Shown here one piece after another: positions 36,315 through 45,302 of a stretch of 62,756 nt of DNA. Position numbers and translations under genes: made by a program. The stretch lies in contig NZ_RHFG01000024.1 of the NCBI RefSeq assembly GCF_004745485.1, positions 1 to 62,756 of the forward strand, given 5' to 3'. This stretch comes from Brevibacterium sp. S22. Its GTDB lineage: Bacteria > Actinomycetota > Actinomycetes > Actinomycetales > Brevibacteriaceae. The notes under the pieces are model-generated. The model was not told where the DNA came from and did not search any database. It saw nothing but the letters and a program-made list of their open reading frames with translations. Positions within the stretch are counted from its first letter, which is position 1, and each line of letters starts with the position of its first letter.

Positions 36315-38351
36315 TCACCCGGCCAGGAGCTCTCGCCGGTCGGACCCTGCCGCCACGGCGTCGAGGATCGCCCCGGCAATGCGCTCGTTGTCAGCGAACA
36401 CGGGGGCGCCAGTCTGCGGGCGGGTGAAGGCCTCGGCGGTCGATCCGGAGACCGCGGGACCGAGCAGGAACAGATCGCCTTGTGCCCGACCTTGTGCGTC
36501 GAGCGCGCGACCGGCCCCGTCGGTGCGCAGCTTCGCGTGAGCCGCGGTCTCGAGCAGCAGTCGGCCGTCCGCCCGCAGTGTTTCGAGGACCGGATCGGCT
36601 GCCTTCTCCGCACTCTGCCGAGCCAGGCGCGCATCGACGAGATGCGTGAAGGTCTTCGCCTCCGGGTAAGCGGTGGAGCGGGCGGTGAAACCGGCAGCAT
36701 CGGCGTCGATGCTCAACCCGGGACCGAGGAACCGAACGAAACCGGCTTCGTGGAGAGCGAGGATCTGTCTGACTCTCTTCGGCGGCGGGCCGCTGCCGAC
36801 GAATGAGAACAGGGAATGAAAGCTGCCTTCGACGAACTCCGTGCGATCGCCATTGCTGACTCGACCGTCGCGGACGAACATCCTGATCTGCACATATGCC
36901 TTGACCAGAGCGGTGAAGACGGCGAGGTCGGCAGAGTGGTGCACATCGGCACTGCGCTTGAGTTGCCCGGAGATGTGATCGCGCACGCTCGCCTCTGCAG
37001 AAGAGAGATCATCGCAGCGCAGATCGGCCAGCGGACGGTTGATGCGGTCCAGGTCGAACAGATCGGCCTCGTCGGCGATGACGTCGCGGGCGGCCTCGGC
37101 GATGGTCTCGAAGACGGCGCCGGTGGTGGCTTCTGCCCCGTTCGCGCCGATGCGGCCCGCGCGGACCCGCTCGGCGGTTGCATCGATGCGCTCGAGCAGT
37201 TCGGGAGCGTCGATGCCGCGCTTCCACAGCACGTGTTCGTAGTGGGCATAGGTGAGTTCGAGTTCGAACAGCGGACCGAGCACCGCATCGAACTCGATGA
37301 ACCGGGAACTCTCGCCGAGGCGGTGCCCACTTCCGCGACGGTCCCCTCCCACGCGGCCGGTTCTCTCAGCCACGCGGTCCAAGTAGCGCAATTCCACGGC
37401 CGGTGCGCCGGGGACATCGACTTGACTGTAGCCGAGCTTCGGACTGTAGGAGACCCCACGGGAGGATCCCACCCACAGCACCGGTTCGGTGCCGGAGGGC
37501 CGGTAGCGAAGCCGTTCGCCGTCGTCGACGAACTCGCCGCCGCGGCCCTCGGTGACCATGACCATGAAGTCGAGGAACGCGAGTCCGAATCCGCGGGTGA
37601 GCACCTCAGCGCCAGCGGGGATGCCGCTGAAGTCGAGGTCGGCCGTGTATCCGGGAGCCTGATAGTACAGATCATGTCCCGCCGAGGCGGCAGCGCGGTC
37701 GGCCAGGATCGCATCCTGCTCGGCGGTGTGCATGTCGAGATGCCCCTGAGCCGAGACGAGGATGTCGGTGGCGATCTCCGCACCGATAGAGGTGGTGACC
37801 ACGAAGCCGCGGTCGTCATCGCCGCGGCGCACCGCCGCGGCGCGGGCGCGATGGATGTGCACCTGAGCATCGAGACGATCGAGGGCGGTCTCGAAGGCCG
37901 CCGTCAGGTAGTGTCCCTGGACCCGGCGGCTGGCAAATGATTGGGAGTCGAGCCCTGCCGCCTCGGCGCCGAGGCCAGCCTGCGTCAGGCGCTCCCGACC
38001 GGGCCCGTGGATCCACTCGTGCAGGGTCGGTCCCATGATGCCGGGATTCTCGAGCAGGCAGGACTCGTCCGGGAAGATCGTGATCTCCTCGGTGCGCGAG
38101 TTCATCCACAGGTGCGGCGACTGTTCGGTCCGCCATATCCGCCCGGCTCCGGCCGGATACGGGTCGACGAGGTGGATGCGCAGGCCTGCCCCGGCGTCCG
38201 TGTTCGCGGCGATCGCGAGCAGGATGCCCAGGGTCTTCGGCCCGGCCCCGATGAAGGTGAGGTCGGCGCGGTGCCCGCCCGAATCGGATGCCGTCGACGC
38301 ATCACCGCCGGTCGTGAGGTCCGCCGCAGCCGACGTCTTACACATCGGCAT
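36315..38351 (-). CDS. FAD/NAD(P)-binding protein of the organosulfur operon
   Basis: 678 aa. N-terminal dinucleotide-binding motif LTFIGAGPKTLGILLA, then features of the NAD_binding_9 / HI0933-like group (DPYPAGAGRIWRT, ILVSAQGHLDMH, GSSRGVSYSPKLGYS). It could be a flavoprotein oxidoreductase or monooxygenase of the pathway; the substrate is unknown. The ATG at 38351 overlaps the preceding monooxygenase stop by 14 nt. Last gene of the eight-gene unit. Confidence 0.8.
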   Translation of the reverse strand: MPMCKTSAAADLTTGGDASTASDSGGHRADLTFIGAGPKTLGILLAIAANTDAGAGLRIHLVDPYPAGAGRIWRTEQSPHLWMNSRTEEITIFPDESCLLENPGIMGPTLHEWIHGPGRERLTQAGLGAEAAGLDSQSFASRRVQGHYLTAAFETALDRLDAQVHIHRARAAAVRRGDDDRGFVVTTSIGAEIATDILVSAQGHLDMHTAEQDAILADRAAASAGHDLYYQAPGYTADLDFSGIPAGAEVLTRGFGLAFLDFMVMVTEGRGGEFVDDGERLRYRPSGTEPVLWVGSSRGVSYSPKLGYSQVDVPGAPAVELRYLDRVAERTGRVGGDRRGSGHRLGESSRFIEFDAVLGPLFELELTYAHYEHVLWKRGIDAPELLERIDATAERVRAGRIGANGAEATTGAVFETIAEAARDVIADEADLFDLDRINRPLADLRCDDLSSAEASVRDHISGQLKRSADVHHSADLAVFTALVKAYVQIRMFVRDGRVSNGDRTEFVEGSFHSLFSFVGSGPPPKRVRQILALHEAGFVRFLGPGLSIDADAAGFTARSTAYPEAKTFTHLVDARLARQSAEKAADPVLETLRADGRLLLETAAHAKLRTDGAGRALDAQGRAQGDLFLLGPAVSGSTAEAFTRPQTGAPVFADNERIAGAILDAVAAGSDRRELLAG

Positions 38352-39303
38352 AGAGGCTCACGGCCGGGGCGAGTCCGAGGCGGCCGCGCAGATCGCTCGC
38401 GTCGCTGCCGCCGCCCAGTGCCGCAACGACCTCAGGGGTGTCACGCAGTCCCGCCGCGTGCAGGGCGGGCAGGATCTCGGAGACGATGCGGACGCTGAAG
38501 TCGAGTTGATTCTCAGCTGACGCGGTCAGCAGCACCCCCGAGGCCCCGCGTTCGACGAGGATGCGCACGGAGCTGACGAGCTCGGCCACCTCGGCGCGGT
38601 TCGTCGGTGCCGGCAGGACGGTGAGCACCGGCACCCCGGGGTCGAGTTCGGTGCGCAGATCCTCGAGCGAGATGGTGCCGGCGGCCTCGTCGGCGAGAAC
38701 GACGTCGGCGGCGCCGCGGGCCGCCTCGTTGCCGGCCTCCGCACGGACGATGATCGGCGGGTGGCCCTGCGGCGGGCGCGGCGTGATCGAGGGGCCGAGC
38801 ACCGAGTAGTCGACTCCCGTCGAGTCCTGGACCTGCGCTTCGATGTAGTGGAGGCGGTCGCGATCGATGTACCGGTCGGTGGCCTCGTCGCGGATGATCG
38901 CGTCGTCGTCCCAGGAGTCCCAGAGTCGGCGGATGACGTCGATGACGGATGCGGCCTCGGCCCAGGCAGCGGGTGCCGGGGCGGGGCCGCGTCGACCGAA
39001 GAGGGCCGCCTCGGCGGGGGTGAATGAGATGCCCACAGCGAGTCCGGCACGGGCCCGGGCCGCGTAGTCGAGCGTCGCCGAGGCGGTCGCGAGGTGGAAG
39101 GGCTCGAGATGGGTGGCGCGGACCTCGGGGACGATCCCGAGCCTGCTGGTCAGCGGGCCGAGCCAGGAGGCGAACTCGAGCGCGTCGTACCCGGTGAAGT
39201 CATCGGGGACGAGGGCGAAGTCCGCATGTCCGTCAAGGGTCTTCGCGGTCGCCGGGCCGGAGATCGGATCGGGGTTCAGCGTGGTGGCGATGATGACGCT
39301 CAT
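38338..39303 (-). CDS. LLM-class flavin-dependent oxidoreductase
   Basis: 321 aa. A luciferase-like monooxygenase using FMNH2 and O2: LTSRLGIVPEVRATHLEPFHLA and ARARAGLAVGISF are family segments, with a (beta/alpha)8 layout. It is shorter than SsuD or DszA proteins. The ATG overlaps the flavin reductase stop by 4 nt (ATGA), and the gene overlaps the FAD protein gene by 14 nt. It probably acts on a sulfur-containing substrate or intermediate supplied by the operon's transporter. Confidence 0.85.
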   Translation of the reverse strand: MSVIIATTLNPDPISGPATAKTLDGHADFALVPDDFTGYDALEFASWLGPLTSRLGIVPEVRATHLEPFHLATASATLDYAARARAGLAVGISFTPAEAALFGRRGPAPAPAAWAEAASVIDVIRRLWDSWDDDAIIRDEATDRYIDRDRLHYIEAQVQDSTGVDYSVLGPSITPRPPQGHPPIIVRAEAGNEAARGAADVVLADEAAGTISLEDLRTELDPGVPVLTVLPAPTNRAEVAELVSSVRILVERGASGVLLTASAENQLDFSVRIVSEILPALHAAGLRDTPEVVAALGGGSDASDLRGRLGLAPAVSLYADV

Positions 39304-39917
39304 GAGGGATTCCGTTCGGTCGTGATCGGGGTGGTGATGAGGGATTCGGCGGCGGCTGCCTCGGCGTGGGTGCACGACCGGGCTCGGGCGGTCAGTTCGG
39401 AGTCGAACTGGTCGATGGCGTCGACGACGTCGCGCTCGACGGATTCGTCGATGCTCGGAGGGGTCGTGTCCGTGGCCGGGAGGATGTTGCTCGATGCGAC
39501 AAAGCGGCCGCGGCCGATCGAGCTCGCCCCGAGCGTGGCCAGCAGCGGTTTGAGGCCGTAGTCGAGGGCGAGGACGTGGGCGGCGGATCCGCCGGTGAGC
39601 AGCGGCAGAACGGGTTTGCCGTGCAGGGCGTCCATCGGCAGCAGATCAACGAAGACCTTGAGCAGTCCGGTGTACGTGGCCTTGAAGACCGGGGATCCGA
39701 CGATCACCGCGTCGGCGGCGGCGACCGTGTCCCGCGCCGAGGCGATGAGGCCGTCGCTCGAATCCCCCGTCAGGAGGGGGCCGGCGGGCAGGTGGCGGAG
39801 TTTGATGAACTCCGTACGGTGGCCGTACTGGCCGAGCCTGCGGGCGATGAACTCGAGGAGCGCTTCGGTCTTCGAGTTCTCCGAGGGGCTGGCCGAGAGC
39901 AGGACGACACGCGACAT
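39300..39917 (-). CDS. NAD(P)H-dependent FMN reductase (SsuE-like)
   Basis: 205 aa. Flavodoxin-like reductase: LLSASPSENSKT phosphate loop near the N-terminus and VIVGSPVFKATYTGLLKVFVDLL, the hallmark of SsuE/MsuE. It would supply FMNH2 to the two monooxygenases on either side. ATG 39917 starts one base after the stop of the DszA-like gene, and its own stop overlaps the next start. Confidence 0.92.
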   Translation of the reverse strand: MSRVVLLSASPSENSKTEALLEFIARRLGQYGHRTEFIKLRHLPAGPLLTGDSSDGLIASARDTVAAADAVIVGSPVFKATYTGLLKVFVDLLPMDALHGKPVLPLLTGGSAAHVLALDYGLKPLLATLGASSIGRGRFVASSNILPATDTTPPSIDESVERDVVDAIDQFDSELTARARSCTHAEAAAAESLITTPITTERNPS

Positions 39918-39918
39918 G

Positions 39919-41349
39919 TCAGCCCACCTCCTTGAGTTCGCGGGTCGGAGCGTCGGGGGTGCCGGCGACACCGATCTCTGTGGTGTCGGTTTCTGCGGCG
40001 GCGGTGCTGCGGGCTTCGCGACGGGCGGCGGCCCAGTCAGCGGCGGTGCGGGCGGCGGGCAGTCCGATGCTCTCGCGCAGGGACCCGTCCGGATACTCGG
40101 TGCGATAGACCCCGAGTTCCTGGAGTTCGGGCACGACCTTCTCAACGACCTCGTCGAGTCCGCCCGGAGTGAGGTGGGGGACGAGGATGAAGCCGTCGGC
40201 GGCCTTCGTGCGGACCGCCTCGGCGAGGTCGGTCGCGACCTGGTGCGGGGTGCCGACGTAGGAGTGACGGGTCGAGACCCGGATGACGAGTTCTCGGGCG
40301 GTGAGGTTCTCGGCCTCGGCCAGCTGCCGCCAGGAGGCGATCGTGGCTTCCGCGTTCTTGATGTGCTTGACCCGGCCCTGCGAGATCGATTCGCCGGCCG
40401 GCGGCACATCGGGCAGAGGTCCGTTCGGGTCGAAGGCGGAGAGGTCGCGGTCCCAGACGCGTTCGAGGAAGGCGATAGCACCGGCCTCGCTGACCTGCTG
40501 GGAGGCGACCTCGCGGGAGCGTTCGGCCGCCTCGGCGGGGGTGTCGCCGAGGATGACGGAGACTCCCGGGTAGATCTTCAGGGAGTCTTCGGTGCGGCCG
40601 TAGCTGGCCAGCCGGGATTTCACGTCCGCGTAGAACTTCCGGCCGGATTCGGGGTCGGAGTGACGGGTGAAGATGACGTCGGCAGAGCCGACGGCGAAGT
40701 CGCGGCCGGAGTCCGAGTCCCCCGCCTGGAAGACGACGGGGTGACCGCCGGGCAGGGCGCCGGCGGGGAAGCGTCCGGCGATGTCGAAGAAGTCGCTGGC
40801 ATGCGTGAACGACCCGTCACCGGCGGCGGTGTCCCAGAGTCTCCGAGCCACGTCGATGAAGTCCTCGGCGCGGCGGTAGCGGTCGGCGTAGTCGAGGTAG
40901 CCGCCGCGGCGGAAGTTCTCGCCTGTGAAGGCGTTGGAGGTCGTGACGACGTTCCAGGCGGCGCGACCGTTCGAGAGGTGGTCGATCGTCGCGAGCCGGC
41001 GGGCGATGTCGAAGGGTTCGTTGAACGTCGAGCTCAGTGTCCCTGCCAGGCCGATGCGCTTGGTCACAGCGGCGAGCGCGGACAGCACGGCCGTGGTGTT
41101 CGGACGACCGACGACGTCGAGGTCGAAGATCTTTCCCTGGTGTTCGCGCAGGCGCAGGCCTTCGGCGAGGAAGAGGAAGTCGAAGAGTCCGGCCTCGGCG
41201 GTCTGTGCGAGGTGAGCGAAGGAGTCGAATTCGATGTGGCTGCCCGAGGCAGGATCGGACCATACGGTCGTGTTGTTCACGCCCGGGAAGTGCGCGGCGA
41301 GGTGGACCTGCCGCGGCTGGCCGGGGATGCTGCTGTCGAATTCAGGCAT
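39919..41349 (-). CDS. FMNH2-dependent monooxygenase (NtaA/SnaA/DszA type)
   Basis: 476 aa, the family length. Luciferase-like monooxygenase of the group that includes sulfone (DszA), dimethyl sulfide and nitrilotriacetate oxygenases. Evidence: HFPGVNNTTVWSDPASGS, FDFLFLAEGLRLR, the long conserved STFNEPFDIARRLATIDHLS, and SNGRAAWNVVTTSN. The exact sulfur or nitrogen substrate cannot be read. It overlaps the ATPase gene by 8 nt. Confidence 0.9.
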   Translation of the reverse strand: MPEFDSSIPGQPRQVHLAAHFPGVNNTTVWSDPASGSHIEFDSFAHLAQTAEAGLFDFLFLAEGLRLREHQGKIFDLDVVGRPNTTAVLSALAAVTKRIGLAGTLSSTFNEPFDIARRLATIDHLSNGRAAWNVVTTSNAFTGENFRRGGYLDYADRYRRAEDFIDVARRLWDTAAGDGSFTHASDFFDIAGRFPAGALPGGHPVVFQAGDSDSGRDFAVGSADVIFTRHSDPESGRKFYADVKSRLASYGRTEDSLKIYPGVSVILGDTPAEAAERSREVASQQVSEAGAIAFLERVWDRDLSAFDPNGPLPDVPPAGESISQGRVKHIKNAEATIASWRQLAEAENLTARELVIRVSTRHSYVGTPHQVATDLAEAVRTKAADGFILVPHLTPGGLDEVVEKVVPELQELGVYRTEYPDGSLRESIGLPAARTAADWAAARREARSTAAAETDTTEIGVAGTPDAPTRELKEVG

Positions 41350-43300
41350 GGGATGCTCCTGTCAGTTCGGTGGGGTTCGGGGTCAGCGATACGTCGCCGG
41401 TGTCGGTGGACGTCGCGCGCAGGTCGGTGTCGGTGGTCTCTGTCGAAGTCGCGCGCTCGGCCGTGCGCACGGCGGAGTCGTCGAAGCACGGCACTGCGTC
41501 GATGAGCGCCCGCGTGTAGTCGTCACGGCTCTCGTGCAGCACACGAGAAGTCGGCCCGGATTCGACGACAAGTCCGTCCTTCATCACGATCACCTCGTCG
41601 GCGATCTGCTCGATGACGGCGAGGTCATGGGAGATGAAGAGGTAGGCGACGCCGAGGCGATCCTGCAGGTCGACGAGCAGCTGGAGGATCTGCGCCTGCA
41701 CGCCGACGTCGAGTGCGGAGACGGGTTCGTCGAGGATGATCACCTCGGGGTCGACGGCCAGCGCACGGGCGATCGCGAGCCGCTGCCGCTGCCCTCCGGA
41801 GAGCTCCCGCGGGGTGCGTTTGAGGAGGCTGTGATCGAGGGCGACGGAGTCGAGCAGCTCCCGCACGCGTCCCGGCCGGTCGGCTCGGGTGCCGATGCGG
41901 TGGCCGCGCAGCGGTTCGGTGAGGATCCGCTCGACCGTGTAGTGCGGGTCGAGAGCCGCGCTCGAGTCCTGGTGGACGTACCGGATGCGCCGTCCGAGGT
42001 CCTTCCGCCGGTAGTCACTGACGGGCTTTCCGTGGAGGGTGATAACTCCGGAATCCGCCCGGTCGGCGCCGCGCAGGATCCTCGCCGAGGTCGTCTTCCC
42101 CGACCCGGATTCGCCGACGATTCCCACAGTCGATCCTGCCCGCAGATTGATGTCGAGACCGTCAACTGCGGGACGGTCCCCACCGAAGTTCCGTACGATC
42201 GCACGGCCGGACAGGACCGCCTCGGCGCCGGTGTGGGTCTCGGTGGCGCCAGCGTCGGTGCTCGGCCGCAGTCTCCCCCACCCGAGGTGCGGGGCCGCGG
42301 CGAGGAGCGACTGCGTATAGGCATGCTGGGGGTCGGCGAGGACGGCTTCGGTGGGCCCGGTTTCAACGATGCGGCCGGCCTGCATGACGAGCAGCCTCGC
42401 GGCGCGTTCTTTCGCCACCCCGAGGTCGTGGGTGATGAGCACGAGCGCGGTCTGCGAACCGGCGACGAGGCCGCCCAGCACGTCGAGGACCTGTTTGGCC
42501 ACGGTCGCGTCGAGCGCCGAAGTGGGTTCGTCGGCGATGATGAGCGCCGGCCGGGCGGCGATCGCATTGGCGATGAGCACGCGCTGCCGCTGCCCGCCGG
42601 AGAGCTCGTGCGGATACCGCCGTCCGTGGGTCTGCGGGTCGAGTCCCACGGCGGTGAGAACCTCGGCGACACGGGGTCTGACCTGCGGTTTCGCATAACC
42701 GTTGACGGTCAGGGTCTCGGCCAGGGCGGAGGCGATCGTGCGCACCGGGTTGAGCCCGGCGCCCGCGTCCTGCGGCACGTACGCGATTCCCGTACCGAGG
42801 ATCCGCTGCCAGGTGCGCGGCTTCGCCGAGGTGAGGTCTTCGCCGAGGTGGCTGTGCGTGTGCGCGTGGACCTTCGTCCCAGCCGGGAGGAGTCCGGTCA
42901 GCGCCGCGGCCGTCGTGGACTTGCCGGATCCGGACTCGCCGACGATCGCGAGCGTGTCCCCGGGGGCGAGGCTGAGGTCGATGTCCGCGATCGCCGGGGT
43001 GGGAGCACCGGGGTAGGTGACGCTCAGTCCCGCAACCTCGAGGACTGGAGGCCCCTGGTGGGCTGATGACTCGGGTGCCTGGACACCGGGTGCTGATGAC
43101 TCGGGTGCCTGGACACCGGGTGCTGAGGTCTCGGGTGTTGAGGCATCGTGCGCTGGGGTCTCGGGAGTTGCGGTCGAGGTTGACGAGTCGCGGGTGTCTG
43201 CCGCAGCGGCATCCGCCGCGGGAGTCTTCGCGTCGGCATCGTCGAGGAGTTCGGTGCCGGCACCGGCTGCGGGCCAGGCGAGGAGATCGGTGTTGATCAT
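41342..43300 (-). CDS. Double-domain ABC transporter ATPase (DppD-DppF fusion)
   Basis: 652 aa. Two ATPase domains of the oligopeptide/nickel type in one chain: Walker A GESGSGKSTT with signature LSGGQRQRVLIANAI and Walker B LIIADEP, then GESGSGKTTS, LSGGQRQRLAIARAL and VIILDEP. The first 85 residues are an Ala/Pro/Ser-rich extension that contains the exact tandem peptide SAPGVQAPES, encoded by a 30-bp DNA repeat (43062-43121). ATG 43300 has aagga 7 nt upstream and overlaps the permease stop by 4 nt. Confidence 0.92.
   Translation of the reverse strand: MINTDLLAWPAAGAGTELLDDADAKTPAADAAAADTRDSSTSTATPETPAHDASTPETSAPGVQAPESSAPGVQAPESSAHQGPPVLEVAGLSVTYPGAPTPAIADIDLSLAPGDTLAIVGESGSGKSTTAAALTGLLPAGTKVHAHTHSHLGEDLTSAKPRTWQRILGTGIAYVPQDAGAGLNPVRTIASALAETLTVNGYAKPQVRPRVAEVLTAVGLDPQTHGRRYPHELSGGQRQRVLIANAIAARPALIIADEPTSALDATVAKQVLDVLGGLVAGSQTALVLITHDLGVAKERAARLLVMQAGRIVETGPTEAVLADPQHAYTQSLLAAAPHLGWGRLRPSTDAGATETHTGAEAVLSGRAIVRNFGGDRPAVDGLDINLRAGSTVGIVGESGSGKTTSARILRGADRADSGVITLHGKPVSDYRRKDLGRRIRYVHQDSSAALDPHYTVERILTEPLRGHRIGTRADRPGRVRELLDSVALDHSLLKRTPRELSGGQRQRLAIARALAVDPEVIILDEPVSALDVGVQAQILQLLVDLQDRLGVAYLFISHDLAVIEQIADEVIVMKDGLVVESGPTSRVLHESRDDYTRALIDAVPCFDDSAVRTAERATSTETTDTDLRATSTDTGDVSLTPNPTELTGASHA
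43062..43121. repeat. 30-bp exact tandem duplication in the ATPase linker
   Basis: gctgatgactcgggtgcctg starts a 30-bp unit at 43062 that is repeated exactly at 43092, followed by a degraded third unit starting at 43122. It lies in the low-complexity N-terminal extension and is a likely site of copy-number change. Confidence 0.9.
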
Positions 43301-44235
43301 CGGAATTCCTTCTCGGAGTTGACGGCGTGGGAGAGACGGTTGGCCGCGAGCACCACCGCAGCGACGACGAGTCCGGGGAAGGTCGTCATCCACCAGGCTG
43401 CGGCGAGGAAGTCGCGGCCCTCCGAGACGAGCAGACCCCATTCCGGCTGCGGCGGCGGGGCACCGAAGCCGAGGAAGCTCAGGGCGGAGACGGCGAGCAC
43501 AGCGGACCCGAATTCGAGTGCGAGCAGTGCCCCGATCGGGCCTCTGACCTGGGGCAAGATGTGCCGGGCGAGGACCGATGCGGCCGAAAGTCCGTCGGCG
43601 CGGGCGGCGCGGACGAATTCCGTCGAGCGCCATCGGATCACCTCAGCACGGGTCAGCCGGGCGAACGAAGGCACGGCCGCGACGCCGACGGCCACGGCGA
43701 CGTTGAGGGTGCCGAAGCCGAGCGCGGTGATCACTGCCATCGACAGCAGCAGGCCGGGCACGGCCTGGAGGACATCGACGGTGCGCATGAAGATCGCGTC
43801 GAGCACCCCGGTGAAGAAGCCGGCGAGCAGGCCGATGAGGACGCCCGCGCCGACCCCGATGAGCACGGCGGCGAGGCTGGCCGACAGGGTCTGCGCGGAC
43901 CCGTGGATGGTGCGGGCGAAGACGTCGCGGCCGAGCTGATCGGTGCCGAAGACGTGCTCGGCACTGGGTGCCAGGAGGCGGTCGGTCGGGTTGCCGGTGA
44001 GCGGATCGACGCTGGTGAGCAGGGTCGGCCAGACGGCGGCGAGTGCGGCGAGTCCGAGGACGATGATCGCGATGACTTCGACGATCCCGATGCGGGTGGA
44101 ACCCACCGCCGAGGTGAGTCGACGCAGCCGACCGGGCGTGCCGCCGCCGGGGACCCGGTCCTCGTGGGGCCGGGCCGCACCGGGCCCGGTCGGTGCGAGC
44201 TGGGCGTTCTTCTGCAGTTCGGTGGCCAGGCTCAT
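43297..44235 (-). CDS. ABC transporter permease (DppC-like)
   Basis: 312 aa, about six membrane segments. The permease loop motif is in EFVRAARADGLSAASVLARHILP, with GTDQLGRDVFAR, both typical of the DppC/OppC family. A 45-residue polar N-terminus precedes the first segment. It overlaps both neighbours by 4 nt. Confidence 0.9.
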   Translation of the reverse strand: MSLATELQKNAQLAPTGPGAARPHEDRVPGGGTPGRLRRLTSAVGSTRIGIVEVIAIIVLGLAALAAVWPTLLTSVDPLTGNPTDRLLAPSAEHVFGTDQLGRDVFARTIHGSAQTLSASLAAVLIGVGAGVLIGLLAGFFTGVLDAIFMRTVDVLQAVPGLLLSMAVITALGFGTLNVAVAVGVAAVPSFARLTRAEVIRWRSTEFVRAARADGLSAASVLARHILPQVRGPIGALLALEFGSAVLAVSALSFLGFGAPPPQPEWGLLVSEGRDFLAAAWWMTTFPGLVVAAVVLAANRLSHAVNSEKEFR

Positions 44236-45302
44236 GCGCGCGCTCCTTCGGTCTCCGTCGATGCGGACTCTGCCGTCGAGCCGGCCGGGCTCGCACCGGC
44301 GGGTGCGTCCTCACGGTCGGCCGCCTCGGCGAGGGTGTCACTGGCCTTGGTTTCGAGCTTCCGGCGGGCGCCGCGCAGCCGCGGATCGAGCAGCGGGTAG
44401 GTGAGGTCGGTGATGAGGTTGACGAAGACGAACACGGCCGCGGCGAAGAGGACGATGCCCTGGACGAGCGGGATGTCCTGCCCGGTCACGGAGGTCTGCG
44501 CGAGCCGACCGAGGCCCTGCCTGGAGAACACGTTCTCCACCACGACGGACCCGGCGAGCGCCTGGCCGAAGAGCACCCCGCCCATTGTCAGCGCCGGCAG
44601 CAGCGCCACGGGCAGGGCCTGGCGCAGCAGCAACCGCAGCCGGGTGTAGCCCGATGCGTGGAAGGTCGTGACGAAGGGCTGGATCCAGGCATTCTGCAGC
44701 GAGCGGAAGAGGACCTGGGCGATGATCGCCGACAGCGGGATCGCCAGGGTCACGGCCGGCAGCACGATCGCGGCCGGGGAACCGGTGCCCACCGCAGGGA
44801 AGAACGGGAGGCGGAAGGAGAAGATCTGCAGCAGCATCAGTCCGACCCAGAACGTCGGCAGTGCGACCCCGAGTCCCGGCAGAGCCGCGAGGGTGTCGCG
44901 CAGCCACGGGCGGCGGGTCAGGGTCGCGGCAACCGCGATGACGATCCCCACCGCCAAGGCGAGACCTAAGGCCAACGCGGCGAGTGCGAGCGTCGGGGGC
45001 AGGGCGGCGGCGATCGCCTCGGTGACGAGGGTGCCGGCCTGGATCGAGGTGCCGAAGTCAAGGCGGACGACGGCCAGGAGGGCGAGCAGGTACTGGATGG
45101 GCAGCGGCTGGTCGAGGTTGAACTCGGCACGAAGCCTGGCCACCTCGGCGGGGTCGAAGCTCTGCAGCTCTCCCCCGGCGCCGAGCATCGTGATGACCGG
45201 ATCGCCGGGTAGCCAATAGAGGAGGAAGAAGCTGAAGGTGAACGCGATCCACAGGACGAGCAGTCCTTGGGCCAGCCGGGAGGCCAGGTAGCGCAGGCTC
45301 AT
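44232..45302 (-). CDS. ABC transporter permease (DppB-like)
   Basis: 356 aa from ATG 45302; a GTG one codon earlier is also possible. DppB/OppB family: the N-terminal MSLRYLASRLAQGLLVLW and FFLLYWLPGDP segments, then about six membrane helices with the loop ASGYTRLRLLLRQALP. The C-terminal 40 residues are polar with a dispersed motif copy near 44321. Its ATG overlaps the binding-protein stop by one base. Confidence 0.9.
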   Translation of the reverse strand: MSLRYLASRLAQGLLVLWIAFTFSFFLLYWLPGDPVITMLGAGGELQSFDPAEVARLRAEFNLDQPLPIQYLLALLAVVRLDFGTSIQAGTLVTEAIAAALPPTLALAALALGLALAVGIVIAVAATLTRRPWLRDTLAALPGLGVALPTFWVGLMLLQIFSFRLPFFPAVGTGSPAAIVLPAVTLAIPLSAIIAQVLFRSLQNAWIQPFVTTFHASGYTRLRLLLRQALPVALLPALTMGGVLFGQALAGSVVVENVFSRQGLGRLAQTSVTGQDIPLVQGIVLFAAAVFVFVNLITDLTYPLLDPRLRGARRKLETKASDTLAEAADREDAPAGASPAGSTAESASTETEGARA

